Assembly: GCA_028455995.1 (NCBI GenBank)
Contig: JABELC010000012.1
Coordinates: forward strand, 744,001 to 808,000
Reading direction: 5' to 3'
DNA: 64,000 nt
Source of the DNA: Scleromitrula shiraiana
Taxonomy: Eukaryota > Ascomycota > Leotiomycetes > Helotiales > Sclerotiniaceae
In this document: one piece after another, positions 25,046-36,191 of the stretch
How the letters are laid out: every line of letters begins with the position of its first letter
Position numbering within the stretch: position 1 is the stretch's first letter
The notes under the pieces: model-generated
The model's database searches: none
What the model saw: the letters and a program-made list of their open reading frames with translations, nothing else
What the model was told of the DNA's origin: nothing
Translations under genes and position numbers: made by a program

Positions 25046-26147
25046 TGATATGTATAGTTCAGTTAATAACGGCGATCCAAGTCTGTGACAGCTAGAAGGT
25101 CGACATTGATCAACTTTGGGTGTGGGGATGGATTATTGTGGGTTGGCTAGTTCAATTCGCGATCGGATGAATTTTGGATGCTACTTGGAGTCATTTATCC
25201 CTTTATAGTTTGATTTTATTTAATCTAGGTAACATATTGAAGCCATTATTAATATATATCATATTTATTAGATGATTGTCCTAGTAAATCTCGAATGTTG
25301 ATAAATAATTTATGATAATGAATTTTTCGTTGTTTATCACGAATTTGAACATTGAAAATATATCAAGTTGAGATCATGAATTGACTTGGAATATTAATTC
25401 CAGCTGGTCACTATCAGTACATGTCGAATTGTAGTGGCGTTATTCATATCAATCTTATGAAATAGGAACGGAGCTAGTCGAATAGTGTTGATAGGTTTTC
25501 TTGTTTGGGGTGCCATGCTGAGTTTTTGGAGGCAGTTTACTCAATGCTTCAGTTTCTATGAATTCAATCAATCTTTGTGAACCTGCCTTGAGGAATACAG
25601 TAGCAGGTACTTGAATAATACGGTACCAAAGAAAATGATCTTCTTTCTCCTTATGGTCATCCTTATAATCAAAATTAATTTAAGCGAAGTTATACCTGGT
25701 ATACTACGACCTCGCTACACCTCGAAATGACTAGCGTGGCTGTGTCGTACGAATAAAAGCAAGCTGATCGCAAAGATATCTACCTACCTAGTAAAAATGA
25801 ATACATACTTGGTATCAGAACATTCACTGCAAGACGACGGCCATCGAAAAATTTTCTTTCAATATTGAAACTTTCTTGATCTCCCAAAATAATAAGTTTG
25901 GGAATGGAAGGTAGTAAAGAAAGCAGGGACATTCATACAATATTTTAGTACGTAGCTACCAGCTAATGCGATCCATAATAGATAATTTTTAAGATCTTAA
26001 AGTATCCGGATAGGTATTAATTCGTGGTACTGGTTGATGATAGTCGTATATTAATATATATCACGAATGATATATATATTTGCAATTTTGTGACTTTAGT
26101 ACGGTATTAATTATAGTTTCCATACAAGCTATAGTTTGGGACGGTTA
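25046..26147. other. intergenic spacer
   Basis: About 1.1 kb of A+T-leaning DNA with no supported feature. It lies between two coding relics, so upstream exons of the relic at 24565-25045 may be here in unrecognisable form. Confidence 0.45.
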
Positions 26148-26416
26148 CTAAAATATCGGTGAATCGAGTCCAAACATCCTTTCAACAACTTTGGTGCATT
26201 CGTCTTCATTGTCCGAACTAACAAAACAAATTCAACAATGCAAATTTTGAGATCCAACGATCTACTCATAAAGGAATTTAACGTGATACTCACTTGCGTA
26301 TATAACTTTTTCCAGTACGCCCCCTGGACTTCTGGTCGTAGAGATAGGTGGACGCGGTCGAATTTGCCCGATTTGGGGCTATGGTGTAGATACCAATGTT
26401 ACCGAGCACTTACGAA
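26148..26416 (-). pseudogene. possible two-exon gene fragment
   Basis: An open - strand stretch ending at a GTGAGT donor at 26293 reads VLGNIGIYTIAPNRANST, ASTYLYDQKSRGRTGKSYIR. After a 76-nt intron (26218-26293) with a TTAG acceptor, the frame continues NSDNEDECTKVVERMFGLDS to PIF and a TAG stop at 26148. Phase is kept and the donor is consensus. No start codon is found; the frame begins next to a stop at about 26416. I do not recognise the protein. It may be a 5'-truncated gene or a chance reading. Confidence 0.3.
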
Positions 26417-26629
26417 ACCATAGACGACAGTAATAGTATTAACAATATATAGGATAAGATTTTACACATTATAGCGGCATTTCATGTTTCTTAAGATCAT
26501 TTTGCTTCGTCAAACTTATGTATTGTACTTTGACTAGCTCTGCCCATGCCTCCCCATCTTCCTGACTCCTATTGTTCAATCCATGTAACTATTCTAAATC
26601 GTCAACCGCATTTCCAACAGACCACTGTT

Positions 26630-28014
26630 CTAGATAAACTTCCGCCGTTTGGAACGATAACCCTTCGTAACTGGATTTGACTTTCCAGAAATAGCATTGC
26701 TTCCATCAGCGGTATTGGTATTGATGGTAGATTTGCGCTTAGTTTCAACCTTAGTATCACTATCTTTCAAGATACTGCTCTTTTCCGTAGGTGTTACTCT
26801 CTCCGAATCGTTTAAAAGCTTCAAGATATCTCCAAACTTGCCGGCTTGGTTGATTACGGCGGATTCGACTCTAGCGGATGTTGTTCGATCAGCTTTCAAG
26901 ACATCGGCTCTTCTCCTTCCTTTTGAGTATACCACTTCATTTTTGATCAACCTAAACTTCATAAATATACGGTCCAAGCAGACTAGCAGTATTAGAGATG
27001 GACTCACTTGCTAGAACGTGCGAGAGGGGACCCTGTGGACTGAACATGATCTTTAAAACGCCAGTTGAGATTGTGTGTGATGACATCCCATGGCATAGTA
27101 GACTTGGTATATCCAAGTTTCAAGCCTTTCTCAACCTCACTCTTCATGAAATCCTTTTCTGCTTGTGTCCATGGAAGACGGGTCTCAGCAATGTTGCCGA
27201 TTGTTCGCTCGCGAACTTGTCGACGGTGCTTGTTAAGGAGTTCAACATCGGCGGGATCGTTCCAGTCAAATTGAGCCATTTGATTATATTGTCGTACATC
27301 TTTTATTGATGAATCATGACGATGCTGTCGTACCAGGAAGAATTTTGATGGATCTGGCTTGCCGACCTCCGCAGGAGTAAGGTCTGTACCTTCTACAAAC
27401 TCCCACGGCCCTTGCCTATTGGCTGGTGCGTTCTTCTTTTTAGGCTCAGCTCGACCCATTTCCAAGTCTCTATCTTGTATATCGTAATTATAAATGCCAT
27501 CAACTTCATTTTCTTGGTCTGGGGAAACAGTGTCTTTATCGATTGAACAACGAGGGTTAGGAAACGCGAGAATATAATAGAGAAGCTTCAGTAGAACATA
27601 CCATAATTCTGGTCATCATCAGACAGATCAATCTGTTTTATTGGTGGAGGGAGAACTGAAATGTGGCCACCAGTTTGGTTCTGCAACAATGGATTATTGG
27701 ATTTCGTGACTTTTATACGGAAGCTAGAACTCGATATACCCACTTTTGGGGGTGCAGAAGGAATGAAGCCATTTGTTTTGTTCTTTTTTATGGCCATCAA
27801 ATGAACAATACTTGTAGTCACTGCAAGTTTTGGGGTATCTGAATCTATATATTGTTCATCGCGTGCAGATCCAGCATTACCAGTGACCTGGGGGCTAGGC
27901 TTCAATTATACAATTAGCACATTGTTCAACAATTAGTCGTACAACGGAAGTGTGACCAGCTCTATCCCATTATTATTGACTTAGATACAGAGCACTTGCA
28001 CTGCGAGGAGTCAT
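26630..28014 (-). CDS. array paralogue E, SANT-like protein lacking the N-terminal domain
   Basis: The two 3' exons are firm: 27008-27532 (an alternative acceptor would start it at 27517) and 26630-26951. Upstream, 27603-27894 is open, and a weak GTATCT donor would join it to a short first exon 27989-28014 (MTPRSASA). The core is intact: WEFVEGTDL, KPDPSKFFLVRQ, DVRQYNQMAQFDWNDPADVE, LLNKHRRQ. The SANT-like region follows with RLPWTQAEKDFMKSEVEKGL and GYTKSTMPWDVITHNLNWRF, then QAGKFGDILKLL and a basic end SKRRKFI. It is the closest relative of B, and both share the GYTKS..MPWD junction. The Cys/His cluster and helical domain were not found, so this member is shortened or its 5' exons have decayed. 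Confidence 0.65.
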
Positions 28015-30396
28015 TGTGTAACAGACTTTTAGTTGACACTAGCCAATATATACTATGATATAATGAAAGAAGTTTTATGTCAGTGGATTTCGTAGAAATA
28101 CATCAGAATTTGAGAGGTTTGATCAATCAAAGATCTTGAATGCCGGTTTCTGGAAAGCTCTGGGTAATCCAGATAACAAAGGCGAAGATAAAACATCATC
28201 GCGGTTTGGAGAGTAAGGGTATTAAAAAGAATGTAGACTGGGGAATATTCGAATTGTAGCTGTGGCATAGATGACATTGGCACAGGAGAATGCCAAATAG
28301 TGAATGAAAACAAGATTTTCAGAATCCGCATGCTTAGATCGAGCAGCAAGTGCAAAATAAAATGATACAAGTGTAGTATTAGAGCAAGTATAACGTTCAA
28401 AAGAGTGACATACCATGTTCATACAATGATGTGTTTTGGGATAAAGAGTGGAGATTTCTTGTTTTGAGAGCAAGGCCAACAAGAAGAATTAGTTATGAGA
28501 AAAATTGAAATATAGCTGAGACAAGCGATAACATCAATGTAGAAAGAAAGATGTAGTCCAATCTTATTGGGCTGAAGTTAGTTTAAAGTTCAATCCTAAT
28601 ATTGTAAACAAGGCCCGGAATTCAAAAGAATAGGAGAACTACGTCCCGTGAAATAAATAAGGATCAGCTGGTGGCGCAGAAGCAAGGTCAATGATACAGA
28701 ATTGGATCCTCTGTCGCTCGTTGTCAGGTCAACTATTCACATCATTTCAAATTGTCAAAATCATTAGATCGAATCTCGCTTAAAAACCAATCAAATAATA
28801 CTATTCTTGCCATGAACCGTACTTTGAATTCGTCGGTTACATCTACTCAAATGTCTGCAGTAATTCTTTTGTCGGTTCAATTTTTATTTATAGTAAAGGG
28901 AAAGCTTGTGTTGACGCCTTAGATTTTTATAATCTAAATGTTCGGAGTCAACGCTATTGATTCCCAAATGTGTGACTGACATGTTTTGGATTGAATAGTG
29001 AAGTGTAACGAGAAAAAAAAAGAGGATTGCATCCCAATGATCTGACAGAAAAGCAATTGAAAAAGTCAGACTCCTGAACTAGGCGGAGCGACAAATTGTA
29101 CAGAAGTGCCGTCTGATTTTGTGTATCTGGTGAGTCTGGCATTCTTGTGGAACTTTACTTCTCTCCTCTCTCTGACTTTTAGCTCTTCTCTGACATCTAG
29201 ACCCCCAAAAGTCATGTATCGTTACACATAAGATACTACATCGCACTTCTTCCCTCTAATATCACAGATGATTATCAAAACTTCATTTTTTAGTCGGAGA
29301 GGTATAACGGGAAGTTGTGCCAATTCATCACATTGCATAATATTGTAGGGCTGTTAACAAACTTCCAAGGCTTCCCATTCCTTGTATTGAATTCTTTGAA
29401 TGTACTTTCATTACATATTCAATGTAAATTGATGTTAGGACAACAAAAAGTGGTCTGATTTACGCCTAGACTCAAAGGAATATAGATACATAACGGGGAA
29501 ATGGATGGTACTGTATACAATAGTATCATTAAACTCCACTATAACTGTTGGTTGAATGGAAATGATCACAAGCACGCTTAAAATGAACCCATCATGGTAG
29601 TATAATTACACTGTTTCATACAAGTATATCTGGGGCAAATGAACAAGTGATGCAGGAGCGATTGTCTAACTGCCCTCGCACCGCCAGAGAAAATTTTTCT
29701 TTTGAAAAAAATTCCGGTAATTTTTTTGGTTCCAATTTCATCACAAAATACGAATTCACACGAAGTTTAAAATGTCATTAATCATTTCCTGGAATCTTAA
29801 TCTAATGCTTTCTCAAATACACATACACCATTCTCTTGACCGATTGCAAAAGTCTTCCTCCATTCCAATATCATAAAACCCTCAAAAATAACCCAAAATA
29901 ACCATCTTAGATGAACCAAAAGTTAGATTTATCTACCCATCTCCGGATCCATATCATCGTTATCATCACCAAGAAAAGAAAATAGAAGGAAAGAAAAGAG
30001 AAGGAAAGGAAAGGCCGGAGTGCTGTTCTGGTTGCTTGGGTATGTATTATCGATTCTATCAACTGTACGCAAATACAATACCAAACAGTAGCAACCATTT
30101 TTTCGGCACTAAGATCATGAAAGATAGGATAAGATGGCTGTCAAAACATTCGGAAGACTGCACAAGAATGCCGCTCATCTTGGTAGAAGTGCATTTTGTT
30201 GTATTCGTTGTTGCTCAGACTGATTGTGCCATGGATTAGTTGATGCATGTGATGCAGTATGTCATCAACTAGAAATGTATGAAATTCTGCGTGCTCTCTC
30301 TCTATTGGACAAAGTGCCGGTCTGTATATCAGCAGAAAGATGATTCCCTGAAAAGGATGAGAGGAACATTAGAGTAGTTGTCATCTACTCGGCTTC
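28015..30396. other. 2.4-kb spacer between paralogues E and F
   Basis: No gene could be supported. Two overlapping - strand ORFs (28080-28400 and 28222-28482) lie where 5' exons of E would be expected, but neither shows the Cys/His cluster or the EPSLTA motif of the family. The remainder is A+T-leaning with short poly-A/T runs near 29695-29735. Confidence 0.5.
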
Positions 30397-32779
30397 CTAC
30401 TTGCGCCTGACGGTTATGTTTTCATAGCCAATCTTTTGGCTGCGCTGTGTTTTGATTGCAGTTTGGGCGACAGCGCCGACACCCTTAAGATTAGAGGAGC
30501 CTTTTGGTGTTTCATCTTCCTCGTCCTCATAATCCTCCCCACTATCCTCGCCTTCATCGTCTTTTATGTCTTGCAAGGCAGTTTCGAGAGAGTCTGCAGA
30601 TTGAAAGCGAGCAGACTTTGACTTCTTTGTGACTCTACTTTCGGTCTCGCTGTCTTCTAAGTCTTCTCCGAACAGCCCGCCGCTTTCATCATCCATCATC
30701 TCGTCATGGGTTCGTCTCAAAGTTGCAGCACATGGACTATAACTACGGCTGTTTCTATCATTAGCCCCCGTCGCCGAGTGTATCAATTGCAAGATGTCCG
30801 AATATTTGAATGCTTGAGTGGCAATTGCAGAACCACTTCGGTCAAAATTCATACGATCACGACGGAGCGTCTTGGCACCTGTTGAATTGTGTTAGCAAAC
30901 CATATTCTGACCGCTATTGTCAATATGAAATATCTACACATAAGAGTGTCGGTATCCTAAGTGCAGTTACAAAAGGATGCGAATAACACTTACTAGGCTT
31001 GCCACAACCGGTCTCATCATTGCCACCAGGTGCCAACTTTTCTCCCTTTTGCTGAAGGACATCCACAAAGCGTTTCTTGAGATTATCCGCAATTTGATCC
31101 CAATTTATTGTGTGTTTGTTCCTACCATATTGAACAGCAACCTCAATCTCCTCTTTTAACGCCGTCTTCTCCATTTCAGTCCAGGGCATTCGAGCCTCAG
31201 CAATTCTTCCATTAACTCGCATACGGTTTTGAGTTCGACCACGATTGAGTTGGGCAATCTGCTTGGGGTCGTTCCAATTGAATCCGGCAATGTGAGCATA
31301 TTGGCGAACATCAATCTCTTTGGGGTTATCGACATTCTCCCTAGTGAAGTAAAATTTACTGGGGTCGGGAACACCAAGCGTAGCATTCGTGATATCTGTA
31401 CCTTCGACGAAGCGCCATACAACATTGGCACGTCCAGGGGTATTCTTTGCTTTCTTTCGAAGACTGGGCATGGATCTATTAGCATGTCGTTCAAGTCTTG
31501 CCTCGTCATAATTGTCAATCGGTTGATTAAGACTCGCTCCACCACCTCGAGGAGCCGGTGGCAAATGTTGGGGCCAACTTGAACTCATGTTGGAGAAATT
31601 GTCACAAAACTGCGGCTCAATGTTTCCAAAGCGTCCAAATTTGTTCCGCATGGAGTTTTTGTTATTTGATGCAAGTTGAACAATCGATATAGAATTATCG
31701 CGAGCAGCCATTTCAGCATCGAACTGCTGGCTATAATACGAAGTCATCTGGGGAACAGAACGACCATCTTCAATCCCAAAATGGCGAAGCCAATCAACGA
31801 ACACGATCGCGTACTGAACGTATCCTGGTCCGCGGCTTGCAAAATGAGTAAAGTATTCGCGTAGCTTAAGAGCTTCGTAGTTGCCATACAGCTTTGAGTA
31901 TATCCTATGGGCTTCAGCCTCAGTCAAAAGAGCAGTGCCGGAGCCAAATCTGGGAGCTCCAGGACTTGACTGTAAGGGGTGAACTGGGCGCTGCGGTTGA
32001 GCGACTTTGTTGCCCCAGGAGCTTGTCACTCTCCGCGTGTATTGGTCTGCTGTTAGGGAAGGCTCCTGAAGGGCAACGTGAATAATGTTATACCAAAATG
32101 GAGCTTTACCACGGTTCAAAGAAGCTCGGGTAAGATCTCGAGTCAATATGTTAAAACGTTCCGCAATTTGCTTCAAATGCGGATTATTGTGAAGCACCTC
32201 GTTAAGACCAGGAACTCCGCCATATTCTTGGCCCTGGGTATTAAGATATACGATGAGAGCAATTATGGTTATCTCAAATGGATGTGTAAGATCTAGAACC
32301 CCCTCAAGCAATGATCTTGCAGGCGCGGTATGCACGATATAGCGCTGCGTATCCTTGACAATGGGCAGATCGTCTCCCCATGGTGTGAACATTGCACGGC
32401 ATTGGAAACAAAAGATACCAACAGTGTGGTTAGCGGCGTATGGACAATGAGCGTATGGAATTGTTTGAAAGCTCTCAGAGATGATTGCGCGACGTGGTGG
32501 AGGCGGTATGGCGCTAATCGATTGAATCGATTCCTCAACTTTATATCTTGGGGCAGTTGCTACATTCGCGGTTGCGACGGACTCGGTCGACTGTTGTTCA
32601 TTTGAGTTATCTCGAGATGGTGTAGATGACCGTGTATGAGTTGTATTGGAAATTGCCGATTCTTCTCCCGAGTCCTTACGTGAAGTAGCAAGGCTGCTTG
32701 GGTCTGGATATCCTGTTTTTGGTGGGGAAGATAGGTCTACAACCTCCCTTCCACTCATTTTTTGATCATTCATATCCAT
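30397..32779 (-). CDS. array paralogue F, full-length zinc-cluster and SANT-like protein (755 aa)
   Basis: Two exons, 30994-32779 and 30397-30878, joined across a 115-nt intron with a GTAAGT donor. It is the longest and most complete family member. Order: a disordered Ser/Thr-rich start, the cluster CPYAANHTVGIFCFQC (112-127), a helical domain ending ALQEPSLTADQY, a unique insertion of about 200 residues, the core WRFVEGTDITNATLGVPDPS (about 465), DVRQYAHIAGFNWNDPKQIA and LNRGRTQ. A Myb/SANT-like domain follows with ARMPWTEMEKTALKEEI and TINWDQIADNLKKRF, then QAFKYSDILQLI and an acidic tail with basic ends. A start at 32758 (MSGREV) is possible. A nuclear DNA- or chromatin-binding role is inferred. 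Confidence 0.78.
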
Positions 32780-34395
32780 GACTAGATACTATCTGCAATA
32801 TCTGCTGGAACAATTAGTTTGTGTGCATTAGAAGATTACCAATGCTTGAAAAGATTGTGCTTAATCCTTAAAAATTGCTTCACGGCGAAGAGTAAGAGAA
32901 ATGAAGACTAATCTGAATACAAAAACTCGCGAGCTAGCTTCCGGGAAGATTTCTTCAGTCTTGAATGCTCTAAATAATCCAGATCATATTCTCTCATAGA
33001 AAGGGATGCTTGGGTAGAGTAGAGAGAATAAAGCATAAATTCCCTGGGGAGGGAGAGGAGAGGGGTATATAACAGAATAGTACTTTACCAAAGAGTTGAA
33101 CACCCTTGATCGCGCTTCGAGATTCTCCCCCTTTCTCTATCGTTTATCTGTTTTCCTAGAAGCTTGAATAAATACAAGGTCTGAGATAAACCTTATCTTC
33201 TTAGCAATAAAAGCTTTCGTATTAGAAGAAAGATATTGTTCACAAAATAGAAGAGTTTTGATGATGTTATGGAGATAGGTATTCACAATTGACTATTGAG
33301 GAGAACAAAGGTTGAAGATTAAAGGTTCATGGCAGTTTAGGTTTATCTTATTGAAAGAAGTCTTGCAGTGTTGTAAAAGATTAGTGTGGTGTTGTTTGTA
33401 AAACAAACAGGATATAGAGTTTAAGACAGAAAGGTGAATTTATATTGTTCAAATCTAGACACAGCCCTCCTACCTCTGACTTGTTATAGCTATCCCACCA
33501 TCTGATGTTTCCTTGCCTTTCTGCGCTTGACGCGCTGTCTTCTAAATATTATTTTGTTCTTGGTTTGACTGACAGAACATTCAATTTTTTTCTGTAATTT
33601 CCACATGGCATATCCGAAACGTTTCTTCAGTATCATTTTATCCTTTATTCGAACTTGACATGTCATTTCAAGTGAATTTCACATTCAAAACCTTGATTTC
33701 TGTATGCAACTACATAACTGCAGATAGGTTTTAAATTTCCAAATGGTCAGCTGTTGAACCAGAACTTTCAGGTTACTAGTGATACGATCAGTTTTTGAAT
33801 GTAGAAATGGAGAATCTTTTAGCTCATTTCAAGTTCAAGTCTTGGCTTCTTTCTAAGTTTCTTGGGCTCGCAACTGTACAGATTAATAAGCCCTCAATTT
33901 GTTATTATTTTAGCCAACTGAGGATTAAGAACTTCTTCTAAAATGGGCTTGTGATTATTTTCATATTTGCTTATAAACAGTCTTTTATTGTTATTCACAG
34001 AGTCTTATGTAGATTCATAGACTTGAGTACTTAAAGAGTGAATCTAGATAGGTTCTGCAATGGAGTAACATAAAGATGTGTTGTAGTCGTTCTTTCATAA
34101 TGCCACTTGAAAGCTCCTTTGTGATTTAATATCAAGAAACTGTGTCTGTAACTATTTTAAATTGCACTATGCCAGAACCCAGCCGTAGCTCTAGCTGTAG
34201 ATTTCTATTCTTTGTATTGGGATCACTCAGGTAAGTTGTTAACAATAGTAAAAAACGTATATATTGATTGATGATTCTTTTCTTGGTATGAAGTATGAAG
34301 AAATATATCATATATACTAACTAAAAGAGAGGGTTGTGGCCTAAAGGCCATGTAGAATATAAAGTACTAGTAAGATAAGAGACATGTGCTGAAGG

Positions 34396-34412
34396 CACGT
34401 GCTAACCACGTG
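34396..34412. promoter_or_regulatory. paired CACGTG sites
   Basis: CACGTG occurs at 34396-34401 and 34407-34412, separated by 5 bp, next to an inverted TGGCC-TAAA-GGCCA near 34338-34351. CACGTG is the classical bHLH (Cbf1/Pho4-type) site. The pair is 1.6 kb from the nearest start codon, so it may equally be part of an old LTR, where such elements are common in fungi. Confidence 0.3.
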
Positions 34413-35291
34413 CACCGTCACTTTGTTTTGAAACTATGGGAAGTAATTATCTCATCCTCAGAACCTTCGATATATTGCCCCACATAAAGGAATTTGCCCA
34501 ATAATAATCTTTAATTTTTTGCCTGAAGTTCACCGAAGGTAAAAAATTCGGGAGATCAACTTGCCCTTCGTCGCTTATTCATCAAAAAATTACGTAATAC
34601 ACCACCACTTTCTCAATATAAATCCATATATCTATTAAAATGGCTAAGTTAATCGACCATAGAAGGGTTTGAGGATGAGATAAGGAAGAAAATGATTTGT
34701 GATCTATGAACGATGTTGAGTAAGTAAGAGGTAGCGACAGCAAATTTACACATATCATCCATTCCTTCTGACCGGCCATTATGAGCGACCAGATGATCCG
34801 GCTGAAGGGAATCTTTCAAAAGATTGGTTTGGTAGAGTGTTTGTACTGTATTACTACCATCTAGGACTACTTTCATACTCTACATGGTTTCCATCTGACT
34901 GACCTGTATGAATAACCAGATAAACTACTGGAGAGAAAGTTTGAAACTGATCTGGATAGAATGCTATATCTGCATTCCTCATACCTACGTCTACTTTCAT
35001 ACTCTCATACTCTGTATGACTGTGATTGACAACATGTTTCAGATAACTTCACTATGTTGGGCTCAGAATAAGTGGGCTAGTACTTAGAACACGCAACCTG
35101 CCAAGTTACAGCCCCAAATTAGAATAACGCATGTTTTTTTTCTAATAATAGATTTATAGAATATAACAAGACAAAATGATTCTCCATTCTTTGATGTTAC
35201 ATTGATCGTTTGAACGATTTACATTTACCTTAGCTAAAGCCCAACCTGCCAAGAATATCATTACCAGAACACTTAAATTCATCAAATAATG

Positions 35292-35331
35292 TAGCCTTTT
35301 AGCCTTTTAACCTTTTAACCTTTTAGCCTTT
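35292..35331. repeat. 8-bp tandem repeat, about 5 copies
   Basis: Units of TA[GA]CCTTT repeat about five times, all within one short non-coding stretch. Confidence 0.8.
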
Positions 35332-36191
35332 ATTCAAGGACAATTACAGTAGTCAAATGAATAGTCACACTTATACAGTGAATGTTAAGTAGTTGAACAT
35401 ATCAGATCGAAGTGTCACACGTCTCTACCTTCGACAAATAAAATGACGATGGTAAGTATCAAAACGGAAATTCCTGTCTCCATAGAAGTTCGGCCGTATA
35501 TTGGAGATATTTTCATTGGGATTCTTGGTTATCAGATCAAGTCGTCGTTCTCTAATTTCAAAGTGATCCGATAAAGGGGCAAATGGTTTATTACGTAAAC
35601 AACAGAATCTTGTAATACACCCAACCGTGAGTTAGAAGACCACTGAACTGATTTGATATAGGTTTTGTTACAAATATCAATCTGAATATGAACTAATCAA
35701 TACTATATAGTAATACCTAGGATGTTCATAATGGCCAATTATAATTGAAAGCGCTGCATTCATGCAAGCCTAGGGCGTATAACAAGATCTAGATCTATAT
35801 CTACCTACCTAGGTTGGTACATGTTGATGACGATGGCATGAAAATGTATTGATAAATAATTTTTTCTATAATACCTGGCAGATATCTGCACTTATGTCAA
35901 GAAAATCTAATGACTAAATTGCCACACACCTTGGCTAACATATGCTGTTATCATCGTACTTATTTCATGTGCAAAAGAAGAAAAGAAATAGCCCTATTCC
36001 GATCATCTCCCAACATCCTATCGAGTACTCAAATTTCAGAGTGTCACTTAGCTCGACACAGACAACTTTTTTTCTCTAGTTCTCGTCTAGCTTCTCCTCG
36101 AAATTCTCCTCAATACCTGTGAGTCCCTGACCTTGTGCTCGACTTTCTCAATTTGCTCATCAACTGTCTTCTCAAGTTTTTCCGTGTGATC

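Larger units (their letters stand above)
32780..36191. other. 3.4-kb spacer upstream of paralogue F
   Basis: No gene could be supported. Paralogue F's promoter should lie at the left end. Seen inside: a short repeat at 35292-35331, two CACGTG sites at 34396-34412, and a 75-codon - strand ORF (34649-34876) with mildly protein-like composition but no motif. The + strand ORF at 35910-36122 partly overlaps the reverse of the tail of the next gene and is not called. Confidence 0.5.

Noticed and set aside
28080..28482. Two - strand ORFs as missing N-terminal exons of paralogue E
   Set aside because: They lack the Cys/His cluster, the PW motif and the EPSLTA motif found in B and F, and no clean splice joins them to E.
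34237..34540. LTR-like region with CACGTG pair and GGCC hairpin
   Set aside because: TGTTAACA at 34237 is a tempting border, but no matching second end or target duplication was found, so it is kept only as a note on the CACGTG sites.
35280..35340. CRISPR-like or telomeric repeat
   Set aside because: Units are 8 bp without spacers and do not match TTAGGG; it is a simple tandem repeat.
35412..35418. TGTCACA as the start of a third LTR
   Set aside because: No matching TGTGACA end or similar internal sequence follows within a reasonable distance.
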